The notes: a model not told the origin generated them from the letters alone. Counted from the stretch's first letter, positions 8,264 through 18,069 are shown. The stretch: 64,000 nt of DNA from Oceanospirillum sanctuarii (GCF_002150805.1 NZ_MTBA01000001.1:1-64000), one strand, 5' to 3'. Program-made: numbers and translations.

Positions 8264-9787
8264 TTACTGAATACGGATCATCTCTTTATGATCCTGCAGA
8301 AACTCAATGGCGTAGTTCAGCGCCCCGGGGCTTTCGGCATGAATCATCAGCAGGGTGTCGCCTGTGGCAACCTGATGGCCCAGTTTCACATCCAGTGTGA
8401 CACCGGCTGCAAGATCTTCCGGAGCACCGGCCAGTTTTGCCAGTTTGGCCAGATCCCGGTTGTCGATCTCTGTCACGGTGCCGGTTCGTTCACTGCTCCA
8501 GTTGTACTGGTAGTGTGCAACGGCAGGCTGTTTAAATCCGCCCTGTACTTCACAGATTCGGAAGAATTTCTCCCAGGCGGCTCCCTGTTCCAGGGTTTCG
8601 GTAGCTTTGGTCAGCCCCTGACCGGTTTCGGCAAGGCCTGCCATCTCCAGAATACGACCCGCCAGCAGCAGAGCGCGGTCTTTCAGATCCTGTGGCGCAT
8701 CAGCTTCATTTTTCAGCACCTTAATAATATCCAGCGCTTCCAGCGCCGGACCTATGCCGCGACCCACGGGCTGAGTGCCATCGGTACAGATCACCTCAAC
8801 GATGAGTCCCAGTGCTTTACCGGTATTGATCAGGAGTTCTGCCAATTGCTGAGCGGCGTTGTCGGAGCGCACTTTAGCGGTAGGTCCCACAGGGATATCG
8901 ATCAGTACATGACTGGAACCCGCTGCGATCTTTTTCGACAGTACCGAGGCCACCATCTGGCCTTCGCTGTCCAGATCCAGCTCACGCTCGGCGCGGATCA
9001 GAATGTCGTCTGCAGGGCTCAGGTGCACAGAGCCGCCCCAGGCAAGGCAGCCGCCTTCCTGATTGACCACCTGTCGCAGTACATCCAGATCCAGCTCCAC
9101 ATCGGTCATGGTGCTCATGGTGTCGGCGGTTCCGGCGGGGGAGGTGATCGCCCGGGAGGAGGTTTTGGGCATCACACCACCGCAGGCGGTGACAATGCTG
9201 ACCACAATTGGTGTGGTGCGGTTACCGGGCAGCCCACCCACGCAGTGTTTGTCCACGACAAGGGATTGCTGCCAGTCGAGGCTATCACCAGCATCCAGCA
9301 TGGCGCGGGTCAGGCTGATAATCTCATCCTGATTCAGGTTGTCTCCGGCACAGGCGGTGATAAAGGTGGCCAGATGTACATCGGCATAAAGACCGGCGAC
9401 GATATCCCGAATGATGCCGCTCATCTGATCATCGTTGAGTCGGTGGCCGTAGACCTTGTGTCTCAGGTCGCTCAGTGAGCGGATCGGTTTGGGGTGACAA
9501 ACATGCACAATGCTGCCATCCGGTGCGTTCAGAGCTTTTGCCGCAGAGTTCGATAAACCGATTTCACCAGCGGCCAGCAGCCTGTCGCTATCGACGATAT
9601 GCAAGGTAGCGATAATGGTGGAGTGTTCGTTGTTGATCTGAACCCGGGAGGCGGTGGTAAAGCCTTCTGCCCGACAAACATGGCTGTTGCGGCGCAGATA
9701 AACCGTGGGTTCCTGATGGGTGTCGATGCCCAGCTGGCGGATCACCAGAGGAAAGGGTTGGTTTTCGGTATCGATTACAGCGGTCAT
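8264..9787 (-). CDS. Thymidine phosphorylase family enzyme of the long, AMP-phosphorylase type
   Basis: About 507 residues, longer than classical DeoA (about 440) because of an N-terminal domain of roughly 85 residues, as in archaeal AMP phosphorylases. The catalytic part shows DKHCVGGLPGNRTTPIVVSIVTACG (phosphate and nucleoside binding, Lys-His-x-x-G-G), KTSSRAITSPAGTADTM, and GGCLAWGG. Archaeal AMP phosphorylase releases nucleobase and ribose 1,5-bisphosphate from NMPs; the bacterial group may act on nucleosides or NMPs, unresolved from sequence. The ATG at 9787 (AAGGGA six bases upstream) is preferred to an upstream TTG. It heads a two-gene unit with prs. Confidence 0.85.
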   Translation of the reverse strand: MTAVIDTENQPFPLVIRQLGIDTHQEPTVYLRRNSHVCRAEGFTTASRVQINNEHSTIIATLHIVDSDRLLAAGEIGLSNSAAKALNAPDGSIVHVCHPKPIRSLSDLRHKVYGHRLNDDQMSGIIRDIVAGLYADVHLATFITACAGDNLNQDEIISLTRAMLDAGDSLDWQQSLVVDKHCVGGLPGNRTTPIVVSIVTACGGVMPKTSSRAITSPAGTADTMSTMTDVELDLDVLRQVVNQEGGCLAWGGSVHLSPADDILIRAERELDLDSEGQMVASVLSKKIAAGSSHVLIDIPVGPTAKVRSDNAAQQLAELLINTGKALGLIVEVICTDGTQPVGRGIGPALEALDIIKVLKNEADAPQDLKDRALLLAGRILEMAGLAETGQGLTKATETLEQGAAWEKFFRICEVQGGFKQPAVAHYQYNWSSERTGTVTEIDNRDLAKLAKLAGAPEDLAAGVTLDVKLGHQVATGDTLLMIHAESPGALNYAIEFLQDHKEMIRIQ

Positions 9788-9990
9788 AAGATCCCTTCTG
9801 GTTAGTCCCTTGTCGGTGCTGCTCAACGGGCAGGGTATCAGGGCATATTAGACTCTTGCGGTTTGGGAGACAATGGAGCAGAACAGGGAGGGATAGCCCG
9901 AACGCTTTGATTCAGCAGGAACTTTTTTATGTCTGCGTTTGGATCCGAAATACCCGGAGCCGGTTGGGGGCAGTGAGAGAAAACTTATGA

Positions 9991-11328
9991 TCAGAGCGGT
10001 TGAGTAATCATCTGTCCCTGTTGCAGCAGATTACCGGCAGCATCGATATAGCGGGAGTCCACATCACAGCAGAGTACATAGAGCTTGTTATGGCGGTTAA
10101 AAGCCATGGCAAAGGTCACATCGATGCTGGCATCCGGCAGGGCCAGATAGGGTCGCGAGATATAAACCCGGTTGGGTGATTCAATTGCTCTTTGGAAATA
10201 CTTACGACGGGCCCAGTTCGCGCCTTGTGCCTGTTTTAGCGGGTGGTAGTGGCTGTCGCTTTCAGTATGGGATGGGGCTATGGTTCGGGTGATCTGATAA
10301 CCCTGCTCATCCAAAAGGAAGATGCGGCGGCAGCCCTCCTGTTCCAGCAGTACTTTACTGCTCTCTTCGAAGCTGTGATCCAGACGGATCAGATCTGCGC
10401 AGGCGGTTATCATGCTTTCAAAGGTCACCAGCTGGGACTGGAAGGTAAGGCGACCCTGTCGCTGATGATTGGCGTACTCTTTGTGCAGCTGGCCTATGTT
10501 TTCTGAGAGATTGTCGTGACTGCGTCCATCAGCGGTTGGTCGGGCGAAGTAATAACCCTGCACCATATCGGCATCGGTATCCATCGCCAGCAGAGCTTCA
10601 TCCTGATTCTCGATCCCTTCGATCAGCACCAGAGATTCGGTTTCCCGCAACAGGCTGACCAGACGCGGGAAGATGCGACGGGCACGGGGCTGCTGGTGAG
10701 CATTACGGATCATGGAGCGATCCAGCTTGACGATATTGGGATTGATCTTCCAGATGCGGTCGAAGTTGGACTGACCGGTGCCGAAGTCATCAATCGCCAC
10801 CAGAAAACCGGCATTACGGAACTCCTGAACGAACTCAGCGAGTAACAGTTCGTCGTGAACCGCGTCCTCCAGAATCTCTAGTACGATCTGTTCCGGCTGA
10901 AAGCCAAACTCTGCCAGGGTATGGCGGATACCGGCGGCATCCATATTGCTCTGGCGGATCTCTTCACCACGAATATTCAGGAATAGCCAGCCATCACGAT
11001 GACCCAGCATACGGAAGTTCATCAGATGCAGGGCACGACTGACACGGTCAAGATGGCTGATCTGAAAAGGTGTGCGGCACTGAGCAAACAGCGCCAGAGG
11101 TGATTCTGCCTCTCCATCGAGATGAGGGCGCATCAGGGCTTCATAGCCCACCGTTCTCTGGTGAGTCAGGGAGATAATCGGCTGGTAATGGCTATGCAGC
11201 TCGTATCCGGCAAAGTGTCCGATAAAGCGATCCTGTTGCTTTTCGATGCGGTTGGGGTGAATGCCTAACCGGCGGATTCCATCGGGTGTCAGTTGACCCA
11301 AATCGGACAATTGCTGTTCTGTAACCAT
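9991..11328 (-). CDS. EAL-domain cyclic-di-GMP phosphodiesterase with C-terminal sensory domain
   Basis: A 445-residue cytosolic protein. The EAL domain spans about 40-280: GYEALMRP (EAL at 63-65), FLNIRGEE (metal-binding Asn), LEILEDA, IDDFGTGQSN, NIVKLDRSMI, LIEGIEN and VQGYYFARP. All main catalytic acidic residues and the Lys are present, so hydrolysis of c-di-GMP to pGpG is expected. Residues about 300-445 look like a PAS/CACHE-like input fold (FLLDEQGYQITRT..., RPYLALPDASIDVTFAMAF). No membrane segment is seen. It sits downstream of two chemoreceptor genes on the same strand but with a 321-base gap, so it probably has its own promoter. Confidence 0.9.
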   Translation of the reverse strand: MVTEQQLSDLGQLTPDGIRRLGIHPNRIEKQQDRFIGHFAGYELHSHYQPIISLTHQRTVGYEALMRPHLDGEAESPLALFAQCRTPFQISHLDRVSRALHLMNFRMLGHRDGWLFLNIRGEEIRQSNMDAAGIRHTLAEFGFQPEQIVLEILEDAVHDELLLAEFVQEFRNAGFLVAIDDFGTGQSNFDRIWKINPNIVKLDRSMIRNAHQQPRARRIFPRLVSLLRETESLVLIEGIENQDEALLAMDTDADMVQGYYFARPTADGRSHDNLSENIGQLHKEYANHQRQGRLTFQSQLVTFESMITACADLIRLDHSFEESSKVLLEQEGCRRIFLLDEQGYQITRTIAPSHTESDSHYHPLKQAQGANWARRKYFQRAIESPNRVYISRPYLALPDASIDVTFAMAFNRHNKLYVLCCDVDSRYIDAAGNLLQQGQMITQPL

Positions 11329-11649
11329 AATGCTCTATCTGATGATGTGGTTTTAGAACTAATGCACAAAACAGGCCAGAAATGGCTGAAGTAAACTCTG
11401 AAGAAAAGCCTTTAGATTCAGTGCTGTTATTGAAATTTGATCAATGCAGGGAAATTATCGTGAGCTAATATGGTGCAATATTTCTGAGGAAGATTTTAGA
11501 TGCACACTTTGAGTGCGGCGTGGAGTGTTGGGTGCAGAAGTTGTGCACCATTAACAGGCGGCAGCAGATGGAGGGGGATGAAAAAGGAATTAAAGCGATT
11601 TCTTTCACCGTGCCTTCATCGGCGGCCGCCAACTAATGTGACGTTCAGA
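11329..11649. other. Intergenic region between EAL gene and first chemoreceptor gene
   Basis: A 321-base gap holding, on the minus strand, the end of the chemoreceptor transcript and the promoter of the EAL gene. I see no convincing intrinsic terminator. A frame on the plus strand starting at 11500 has a GAGGAAG site but runs mostly antisense to the chemoreceptor and is rejected as a gene. Confidence 0.4.
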
Positions 11650-13620
11650 TTAAATCTCGAAGCGTTGTACCAGACGCTGCAGCTGACCGGAGGTATGGTT
11701 CAGGGTTTGGCTGGCAGCGACCGTCTCCTGCACCGCTTTAACGCTCTCATCGGCAACCTGTCGAACCTTATCAACGCTGACTGCGATCTCTTCCGATACC
11801 CGGCTCTGTTCTTCCGTTGAACTTGCGATCTGCAGAGTGCTGTCGTTGATCTGGGCGGCGCTTTGGGTGATGTTGCTCAGCGCATCACGAACCCGACCGG
11901 TGAGTTCAACGCTGGTGTCCGTCATCGCTCTGCCCCGTTGCATCTCTTCCACAACTTCACCTGTGCTCTGTTGCAGTCGGTCAATCAGCTGGTGAATCTC
12001 GCCGGTGGACTCCTGGGTACGTTGCGCCAGAGAGCGCACCTCATCGGCGACAACCGCAAAGCCGCGACCCTGTTCGCCAGCTCGGGCGGCTTCAATAGCA
12101 GCATTCAGAGCCAGCAGGTTGGTCTGTTCGGCAATGGACTGAATCACTTCCAGAATGGTGCCGATATTTTGGGTTTCCTGTTGAACCTGTCCCAGACGAT
12201 CTTCTGTCTCGGTCACGCTGTACTGCAGTTGCTGAATCTGTCGCAGGGCATCGGCCATCAGCTGATAGCTGTCATCGGCATCCTTGCGGGCAGATTCGGT
12301 AGCTGCTGCTGTGTTGTGAGTGTTTTCAGCAACTTCTACTGCGCTTGCGGTCAGCTCGGTGATTGCAGAGGAGAGCAGGTCGGTTTCTTGCAGTTGGTCT
12401 TTGGCTCCCCGTTCAGCCTGTTCGGTCATAGCGGCCAGTTGAACCGACGTTGCGCTCATCTCATGGCTGGCGCGGGCGATATTCTGCAGCATGGAGCGAA
12501 GGCTTTTACCGGTCTGATAGATGGCTTCTTCCAGTTGGCCGATCTCATCCTGATGTTCTTCCGGACGGCTCAGGCGCAGATCACCCTTGGCGATCAGATG
12601 CGCATTATGAACCGCAAGCTGCAGACGCTGGCTGATATTGCGGGAGATGCCAAAGGCAGAAAGACTACCCAGCAACATAGCGCCCAGAGCCAATGCCATA
12701 ACCCAGAAGATGGCGCGGTGGTTTTTATCCTGCAGAATCGGGCCCAGAGAGCGTTGCTCATCTGCCAGTGACTGAATCAGCTGATCCAATGTGCGTGCGA
12801 TATTAGGGCCGATCTGCTCCAGTCCATTGATCAGAAGTTCGCTGTCTCTGGCCTGAAGCTCTGCAATAGTGCTTGCTGCACCTGTGTAGCGAGATTTAGC
12901 CATCACCAATTGATTCAGGGTACCGGTTTCTTCTGAATTAAGAGGCAGGTTTTTCAGTTGAGAGATCAATTGGTCAGCCTGAGTTACCAGATAGCTATTG
13001 GCCTTCTCAAAGGCCCAGCTTTTCTGCTCGTTCTCAAACAGCAGCAGGAAGAAGCGACCTTCCATAATCACTTTATAAAGCTGTTGCGTCAGGCTGATTT
13101 TTTCACTGTTGGCAGTGTTGGATCGGCTGATGTCACTCAGTGTTACCTGTTGCAGGGTTTCGATGGCGGTCAGCATTTGGGGGCCGAACTGACTGAGTGT
13201 GTCGCTGGCGCTCTTTTCCTGACGGTGTCCCTGCATGATCTCTTTCAGGGTGGTATCCCGCTGATCAAGCATTTGTCTGATCTGGCTGATCAGATCCTGA
13301 CGATCTGCCTGTGGCAGGGTGTTGTGAACCCGGGTGAGTTGATCCTGCAGCTGTTTGCTCAGTTGGCTATGGGCATCCAGCAGGCTTTCATTGCGGGTCA
13401 GCAGATAGCTTTGGAAGGTGGCTTCCATCTTCAGATGCAGTGACTGGGTTTCACCCACCATGGTGGTGTGACCGGAAAGGGTCTGGTAGTGGTCAAAACC
13501 CTGGTTGGACTTGGTGAGTGCTTCATAGCTGGCGATGGCCATAACCACCAGAAGCAGGATAAGAAAACCAAAACTCAGGATCAGCTTCTGGCTGATTTTA
13601 AGGCGGGAGAGGGATCCCAT
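11650..13620 (-). CDS. Methyl-accepting chemotaxis protein with helical bimodular (HBM) sensor domain, copy 1
   Basis: About 656 residues: short cytoplasmic start, TM1 (about 15-35), a 280-residue all-helical periplasmic region of the HBM (McpS/TlpQ) type, TM2 near 305-325, HAMP ([28 protein letters not shown]), then the signalling domain with hairpin tip [37 protein letters not shown]. No NWETF-type methyltransferase tether is present. HBM domains in Pseudomonas bind organic acids or polyamines; the ligand here is unknown. The ATG at 13620 is chosen because AGGAG lies about 8 bases upstream; the longer frame adds only MPSGVHN. It is a close paralogue of the gene at 14081-16036. Confidence 0.92.
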   Translation of the reverse strand: MGSLSRLKISQKLILSFGFLILLLVVMAIASYEALTKSNQGFDHYQTLSGHTTMVGETQSLHLKMEATFQSYLLTRNESLLDAHSQLSKQLQDQLTRVHNTLPQADRQDLISQIRQMLDQRDTTLKEIMQGHRQEKSASDTLSQFGPQMLTAIETLQQVTLSDISRSNTANSEKISLTQQLYKVIMEGRFFLLLFENEQKSWAFEKANSYLVTQADQLISQLKNLPLNSEETGTLNQLVMAKSRYTGAASTIAELQARDSELLINGLEQIGPNIARTLDQLIQSLADEQRSLGPILQDKNHRAIFWVMALALGAMLLGSLSAFGISRNISQRLQLAVHNAHLIAKGDLRLSRPEEHQDEIGQLEEAIYQTGKSLRSMLQNIARASHEMSATSVQLAAMTEQAERGAKDQLQETDLLSSAITELTASAVEVAENTHNTAAATESARKDADDSYQLMADALRQIQQLQYSVTETEDRLGQVQQETQNIGTILEVIQSIAEQTNLLALNAAIEAARAGEQGRGFAVVADEVRSLAQRTQESTGEIHQLIDRLQQSTGEVVEEMQRGRAMTDTSVELTGRVRDALSNITQSAAQINDSTLQIASSTEEQSRVSEEIAVSVDKVRQVADESVKAVQETVAASQTLNHTSGQLQRLVQRFEI

Positions 13621-13876
13621 GTTGTGAACTCCTGAAGGCAAAAATATAGGGTGATAAGGCCGTTAGCATTGCTTGCTTGGGTGTTTCAGGAGGCGGATTT
13701 CACCACACTTCAGAAGGCTTGTGATTTCAAAGTCGCATAATTTTCATAACTTTACGTTTCTTAAGATAAAGTTTTGGTTTTTGCTGCCGGGGCAGGGTGT
13801 TTTCCCGATTTGTAAAGCGGTCGGGAGCCTTATTCAGGGTTGCTGAATTCAACCTTTAAGGTTGTCTTTGTTAACC
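13621..13876. other. Promoter region of chemoreceptor copy 1
   Basis: Part of a 460-base gap between the two chemoreceptor genes. It contains A/T-rich stretches (13735-13785) suitable for the copy-1 promoter on the minus strand. No Fur-like box comparable to that of copy 2 is seen here. The rest of the gap holds a tandem repeat and the copy-2 terminator. Confidence 0.4.
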
Positions 13877-13933
13877 TGTTGTCTTGTATAAGGGCTGTTG
13901 TTTTGTCTGAGGGTTGTTGTCTTGTCTAAGGGG
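13877..13933. repeat. Three imperfect tandem copies of a 19-bp unit
   Basis: Units TGTTGTCTTGTATAAGGGC (13877-13895), TGTTGTTTTGTCTGAGGGT (13896-13914) and TGTTGTCTTGTCTAAGGG (from 13915) follow each other without a gap, each differing by two to four bases. They lie between the terminator of chemoreceptor 2 and the start of chemoreceptor 1. Confidence 0.75.
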
Positions 13934-13962
13934 CAGTTGTTGTTGGCAGGCAGACAGAAAAA

Positions 13963-14000
13963 AGCCCATGACGCGGTATTAAAGAACCGTTTCATGGGCT
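13963..14000 (-). terminator. Intrinsic terminator of chemoreceptor copy 2
   Basis: On the minus strand AGCCCATGA (14000-13992) pairs with TCATGGGCT (13971-13963), with an inner ACGGT/ACCG pairing, followed by TTTTTTCTG. It lies about 80 bases past the stop codon. Confidence 0.8.
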
Positions 14001-14080
14001 AAATGGACGTTACTGTTTAATAGGTAGGGTGTCCCTGGTTTTTGGTGGCTCGGGTTGGTCTAACCCGATCACTGAAGGGG

Positions 14081-16036
14081 TTACACCTCAAACCGTTCAA
14101 CCAGACGTTGCAGCTGCGCGGAAGAATGATTCAGGGTTTGGCTTGCGGCCACGGTTTCCTGAACCGCTTTCACGCTTTCATCCGCAACCTGACGCACCTT
14201 ATCTACGCTTACCGCGATCTCTTCGGATACACGACTCTGTTCTTCGGTAGAGCTTGCGATCTGCAGGGTGCTGTCATTGATCTGAGCTGCGCTGCTGGTG
14301 ATGCTATTCAGGGCATCGCGCACATCTTCGGTCAGTTTTACGCTGGTATCTGTCATGGTTTTACCGCGCTGCATCTCTTCCACTACTTCGATAGTGCTTT
14401 GCTGCAGGCGGGCGATAAGCTGATGGATCTCGCCGGTGGATTCCTGAGTACGTTGTGCCAGAGAGCGAACTTCATCTGCAACAACCGCAAATCCCCGGCC
14501 CTGCTCGCCAGCTCGGGCAGCTTCAATTGCAGCATTCAGAGCCAGCAGGTTGGTCTGTTCCGCAATAGACTGAATCACTTCGATAATGGTGCCGATGTTC
14601 TGGGTTTCGTGCTGAACCTGATCCAGACGGCCTTCTGTTTCGGTCACGCTGACCTGCAGTTGGCGGATCTGATCCAGTGCGTCCGCCATCAGCTGATAGC
14701 TGTTGTCTGCATCTTTTCGGGCGGATTCTGTGGCGGCTGCGGTGTGGTGAGTGTTCTCAGCGACCTCAGTTGCACTCGCGGTCATCTCGGTGATTGCGGA
14801 GGACAGCAAGTCCGTTTCCTGCAGCTGATCTTTAGCCCCACGTTCTGCCTGCTCTGTCATGGCTGCCAGCTGAACAGAGGCACTGCTCATATCGCTGCTG
14901 GCGCTACCGATCGCCTGAACCATCTCTCTCAGGCTCTCTGATGTCTGATACAGGGTTTGTTGCAGCTGTCCGATCTCATCTTTAGCTTCAACCGGCTTAC
15001 GGGCTTTCAGATTGCCAGCGGCGATCTGTTTTGCAGCAGCAACGACCTCCTCAAGGCGCTGGCTGATCATACGGGCAAACAGAACTGCAGATGTGGTGCC
15101 CAGCAGGATGGCAAACACTGCCAGAGCCGACATCCAGTTAACTGCTTTTTCATTGTTCTCCTGAAGCACCGGGCCAAGTTCGTCCTGATCCTTGATTACG
15201 GAAAGCTTAACCTGCTCGATCTTATCAGCGATCTCTGGTCCCACCTTTTCAAGCTTGGTGTTCATCAGTTCAAGCTCGCGCTCCATGGCGTTAAAAGTGC
15301 CTTCCATCGCATCAACGTACTCGGACTTGATACCCTCGAAGTAAGTCAGTGCCTGTTCCTGATCGGCGGTCAGGCTGAGATCGCGAACGGCTTTCAGATC
15401 TTTGCTGATCACCTGCACTAGTTGGTTGCGGGCTGCACGGTAATCTTCGGAATTTTTGCTGTCGATATACTTCAGCAGGAAGAAACGTCCCAGAATCAGG
15501 CTCTCCTGCAGGTTGCCGGTATAGTGGGACAGGCGAGGACGATTGGATTCGTAGGCTTCCTGGCGAAGCTGAGTGACGATTTTGCGCATCTCAGGGCCGC
15601 GAATCACCAAAATCTCATCGAACAATTTCTGGCGCTTCTGGATCTGAGCCTTCATCTGATCAACGGTGCTTTCGTATTCAGCGACTTCCGTGGTGATCTC
15701 TTTGATCAGCTGAGCGCGTTCAGGCTTCTGAATCTCAACCTTGGACTGATCCAGAAAACGATGCATCAGCGTCATGCGCTCATGATATTCGTCATAAGCT
15801 GCGTCTGACTGAGTCAGCAGGTAGCGATTGAAGCTGGATTGCAGCATCAGCAGGTTAGCCTGAAGTCGGCCAGCCAGGTTACTGTCCCGCGCCAGTTCCC
15901 TGTATTCGTGAAATCCCTTGTCGGAGCGTGACAGCCCCTGATATCCGGCAACGGAAATGGTTACCAGAAGCCCCAAAATCAAGCCAAAACTGATCATCAG
16001 TTTGTGACTGATCTTTATGTTGTTAAGGCGACCCAT
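14081..16036 (-). CDS. Methyl-accepting chemotaxis protein with HBM sensor domain, copy 2 (Fur-linked)
   Basis: About 651 residues with the same order as copy 1: TM1 (about 13-33), helical bimodular periplasmic region, TM2 near 300-320, HAMP ([25 protein letters not shown]), and an MCP signalling domain almost identical to copy 1 (long identical stretch around the hairpin tip and down to the shared end [18 protein letters not shown]). The periplasmic regions differ strongly, so the two should sense different ligands. The ATG at 16036 has TGAGGAC about 9 bases upstream; the longer frame adds only MRTIQ. A Fur-box-like sequence lies 84-103 bases upstream of the start. Confidence 0.92.
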   Translation of the reverse strand: MGRLNNIKISHKLMISFGLILGLLVTISVAGYQGLSRSDKGFHEYRELARDSNLAGRLQANLLMLQSSFNRYLLTQSDAAYDEYHERMTLMHRFLDQSKVEIQKPERAQLIKEITTEVAEYESTVDQMKAQIQKRQKLFDEILVIRGPEMRKIVTQLRQEAYESNRPRLSHYTGNLQESLILGRFFLLKYIDSKNSEDYRAARNQLVQVISKDLKAVRDLSLTADQEQALTYFEGIKSEYVDAMEGTFNAMERELELMNTKLEKVGPEIADKIEQVKLSVIKDQDELGPVLQENNEKAVNWMSALAVFAILLGTTSAVLFARMISQRLEEVVAAAKQIAAGNLKARKPVEAKDEIGQLQQTLYQTSESLREMVQAIGSASSDMSSASVQLAAMTEQAERGAKDQLQETDLLSSAITEMTASATEVAENTHHTAAATESARKDADNSYQLMADALDQIRQLQVSVTETEGRLDQVQHETQNIGTIIEVIQSIAEQTNLLALNAAIEAARAGEQGRGFAVVADEVRSLAQRTQESTGEIHQLIARLQQSTIEVVEEMQRGKTMTDTSVKLTEDVRDALNSITSSAAQINDSTLQIASSTEEQSRVSEEIAVSVDKVRQVADESVKAVQETVAASQTLNHSSAQLQRLVERFEV

Positions 16037-16119
16037 TTGGATGGTCCTCATGTGAAAGTTAATAGTCGTAGAGAAGAAGTTATGGGTCGCAATATGACCA
16101 TAAAGTCAGAATATATTTC

Positions 16120-16139
16120 AATGAGAATTATTATCATTT
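16120..16139 (-). promoter_or_regulatory. Fur-box-like operator upstream of chemoreceptor copy 2
   Basis: AATGAGAATTATTATCATTT contains GAGAAT-T-ATTATC, one mismatch from the 6-1-6 Fur core GATAAT-N-ATTATC, and the flanks AAT/ATT extend the symmetry. It lies in an A/T-rich promoter-like stretch about 90 bases upstream of the start codon. Fur repression under iron-replete conditions is inferred. Confidence 0.65.
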
Positions 16140-16604
16140 AGGTGTCAAGTCCATGTTTTTTGTGTGTTTTTATATTGTGTGGTGCTAATGCTCCTTTATT
16201 TACAAAGGGTTACAGGGAGTTTGTGTGTAAACTAATCTTTACATTTTTCGGTGTCAGAATTCGTCATATTTAATATTTTTGTTACATTTGCTTAATTTTT
16301 ATCGGTTTCAGATGTTTGATGGTTGCTTTGGTGTTTTTGTATAGGGTGGTTTTTAATGGGGCTTCAGTGGAGAGAAGGGCGGTTGAGTGGCTGTTCTCGC
16401 AGATGCAAACTGAGACTTTTGATGTAGAATACGTGCTCTTAAATTTTAACAAGCCCGCTTTTCAGCACGGTGCAGACTGCTAAGTAAGATGCAATAAAAG
16501 CCCCGTGTCAGATTTGAAGAGTAAAGAGCAGCAGTTGCCCCCTTGATCATGAAGTATTTTCAAACCAATCGGGCGCCTGAAACAGAATGAGTTGATTGGT
16601 AGAT
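16140..16604. other. A/T-rich intergenic region before purU
   Basis: About 465 bases without a credible gene, lying between the divergent chemoreceptor-2 and purU genes. The first 250 bases are strongly A/T-rich. TAGAAT near 16424 is a possible -10 for purU. I see no riboswitch, terminator or repeat I can name. Confidence 0.4.
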
Positions 16605-17459
16605 ATGGAACGGACATACACTTTAGTAATCTCCTGCCCGGATCGGGTAGGTATCGTGGCAAAAGTCAGTAACTTTCTGGCGATGTATGGCGGCTGGATC
16701 ACCGAAGCCAGTCACCACTCCGACCAGATGGCCAACTGGTTCTTTATGCGTCATGAGATTCGTGCTGACACCGTTCCTTTTGGTCTGGAAGAGTTTCGTA
16801 CTGCGTTTGCGCCGATTGCCCGTGAGTTCGAAATGGACTGGTATATCTCGGACTCTGAAGAGAAAAAGCGCGTTGTTCTGATGGCGAGTAAAGAGTCTCA
16901 CTGTCTGGTGGATCTGTTGCACCGTTGGCAGAGTGGCGAGCTGAAAATCGAGATTCCTTGCGTGATCTCCAATCACGAAGATTTCCGTGATCTGGTGGAG
17001 TGGCATGGTATTCCGTACCACTATGTTCCGGTGGATAAGAACAACAAGCAGGAATCCTTTGATAAGGTGGAACAGCTGGTTGAAGAAGCGAATGCAGACT
17101 GCATCGTGCTGGCGCGTTACATGCAAATCCTGCCGCCGAATCTGTGTGAAAAGTACGCTGGTCGTGTGATCAATATCCACCACAGCTTCCTGCCATCGTT
17201 TGCGGGTGCCAAGCCGTATCATCAGGCCTACGAGCGTGGTGTGAAGCTGATTGGCGCGACCTGTCATTATGTCACTGCAGAACTGGATGCAGGCCCTATT
17301 ATCGATCAGGATATTCAGCGCGTAAGTCATCGCCATACTATCGAGGATATGGTGCGTTTAGGTAAAGATGTGGAAAAAGCAGTACTGGCTCGTGGCCTGC
17401 GCTGGCACATCGAAGACCGTGTACTGGTTCACGAGAACAAGACTGTCGTCTTTAACTAA
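16605..17459 (+). CDS. purU: Formyltetrahydrofolate deformylase
   Basis: A 284-residue enzyme (E. coli PurU is 280) that hydrolyses 10-formyl-THF to THF and formate, balancing one-carbon pools and feeding PurT. The ACT domain (residues 1-80, TLVISCPDRVGIVAKVSNFL) senses Met/Gly in E. coli. The formyltransferase fold (88-284) carries the catalytic triad Asn190-His192-Asp228 (RVINIHHSFLPSF, AELDAGPII). The ATG at 16605 is preferred to the TTG three codons earlier. It is monocistronic, ending in a strong terminator at 17505-17555. Confidence 0.95.
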   Translation: MERTYTLVISCPDRVGIVAKVSNFLAMYGGWITEASHHSDQMANWFFMRHEIRADTVPFGLEEFRTAFAPIAREFEMDWYISDSEEKKRVVLMASKESHCLVDLLHRWQSGELKIEIPCVISNHEDFRDLVEWHGIPYHYVPVDKNNKQESFDKVEQLVEEANADCIVLARYMQILPPNLCEKYAGRVINIHHSFLPSFAGAKPYHQAYERGVKLIGATCHYVTAELDAGPIIDQDIQRVSHRHTIEDMVRLGKDVEKAVLARGLRWHIEDRVLVHENKTVVFN

Positions 17460-17504
17460 GACCGTTCCCTGAATCAGATTTCCGGCTTGCGGAAACCTCA
17501 TAAG

Positions 17505-17555
17505 CAGCGGCTTAATCTCAGTCTTTCTGACTGAAGGTTAAGCCGCTGTTTTTTT
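17505..17555 (+). terminator. Intrinsic terminator of purU
   Basis: CAGCGGCTTAA (17505-17515) pairs with TTAAGCCGCTG (17538-17548) followed by TTTTTTT. Confidence 0.9.
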
Positions 17556-17661
17556 GCGCAAACCTCTGCCATGAACTTTAATAAAGTGTGAGCTTTGAAA
17601 AGAAGCGGTTCAGATGCTTTTTGCCGCATCGGAAGGGTTTACATGCAGAGGAGGCGCTCAG

Positions 17662-18069
17662 ATGCCTAAGTCTGTCAGGGTCAGCGATTATATGGCTGAT
17701 CAGTTGGTTTGTTTTACACCCGATATGAATATCTTCAATGCCGTGGACAAACTGCTGGAGCGAAATATTACCGGCGCTCCCGTTCTGGGCGAGAAGGGAG
17801 AACTGATCGGTATTCTTTCCCAAACGGACTGTTTGCAGAATGTCCTGAAGGGGAGCTTTTACGATGACTCCGCAGATACGGTTGCCCACTATATGCAGAC
17901 TGAGGTAGATACGGTGCGCGTGGATGAGGATATCGTTTCAGTGGCCCAGAAACTGATTCGTAACCGAAGACGGCGTTTCCCTGTAGTAAACAGCGAAGGC
18001 AAACTGGTGGGGATGATTACCTCATCGGATGTATTAAGGGTGATCCGTGATTTTGCCGAGCACCGCTGA
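17662..18069 (+). CDS. CBS-domain-pair protein
   Basis: A 135-residue protein consisting only of two CBS repeats (about 5-62 and 72-135): VSDYMADQLVCFTPDMNIFNAVDKLLERNITGAPVLGEKGELIGILSQTDC and the second with VSVAQKLIRNRRRRFPVVN...LVGMITSSDVLRVI. Free-standing CBS pairs bind adenine nucleotides and act as energy sensors for partner proteins. The ATG at 17662 follows GAGGAGG at 8 bases; a longer frame from 17614 has no such site. The stretch after the gene contains a 7-bp stem (CCTGATC 18090-18096 with GATCAGG 18107-18113). Confidence 0.88.
   Translation: MPKSVRVSDYMADQLVCFTPDMNIFNAVDKLLERNITGAPVLGEKGELIGILSQTDCLQNVLKGSFYDDSADTVAHYMQTEVDTVRVDEDIVSVAQKLIRNRRRRFPVVNSEGKLVGMITSSDVLRVIRDFAEHR

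Noticed and set aside
8201-9478. Long plus-strand reading frame opposite the phosphorylase gene
   Set aside because: It is antisense to a clearly conserved enzyme and its translation has no family pattern; it is a consequence of codon bias on the opposite strand.
11424-11446. FNR/Anr-like sequence TTGAAATTTGATCAA
   Set aside because: The half-sites are separated by one base too many compared with TTGAT-N4-ATCAA, and no oxygen-regulated gene is obvious downstream.
11500-11820. 106-codon plus-strand frame with a plausible ribosome site
   Set aside because: Most of it is antisense to the conserved chemoreceptor signalling domain and the rest has no family signal.
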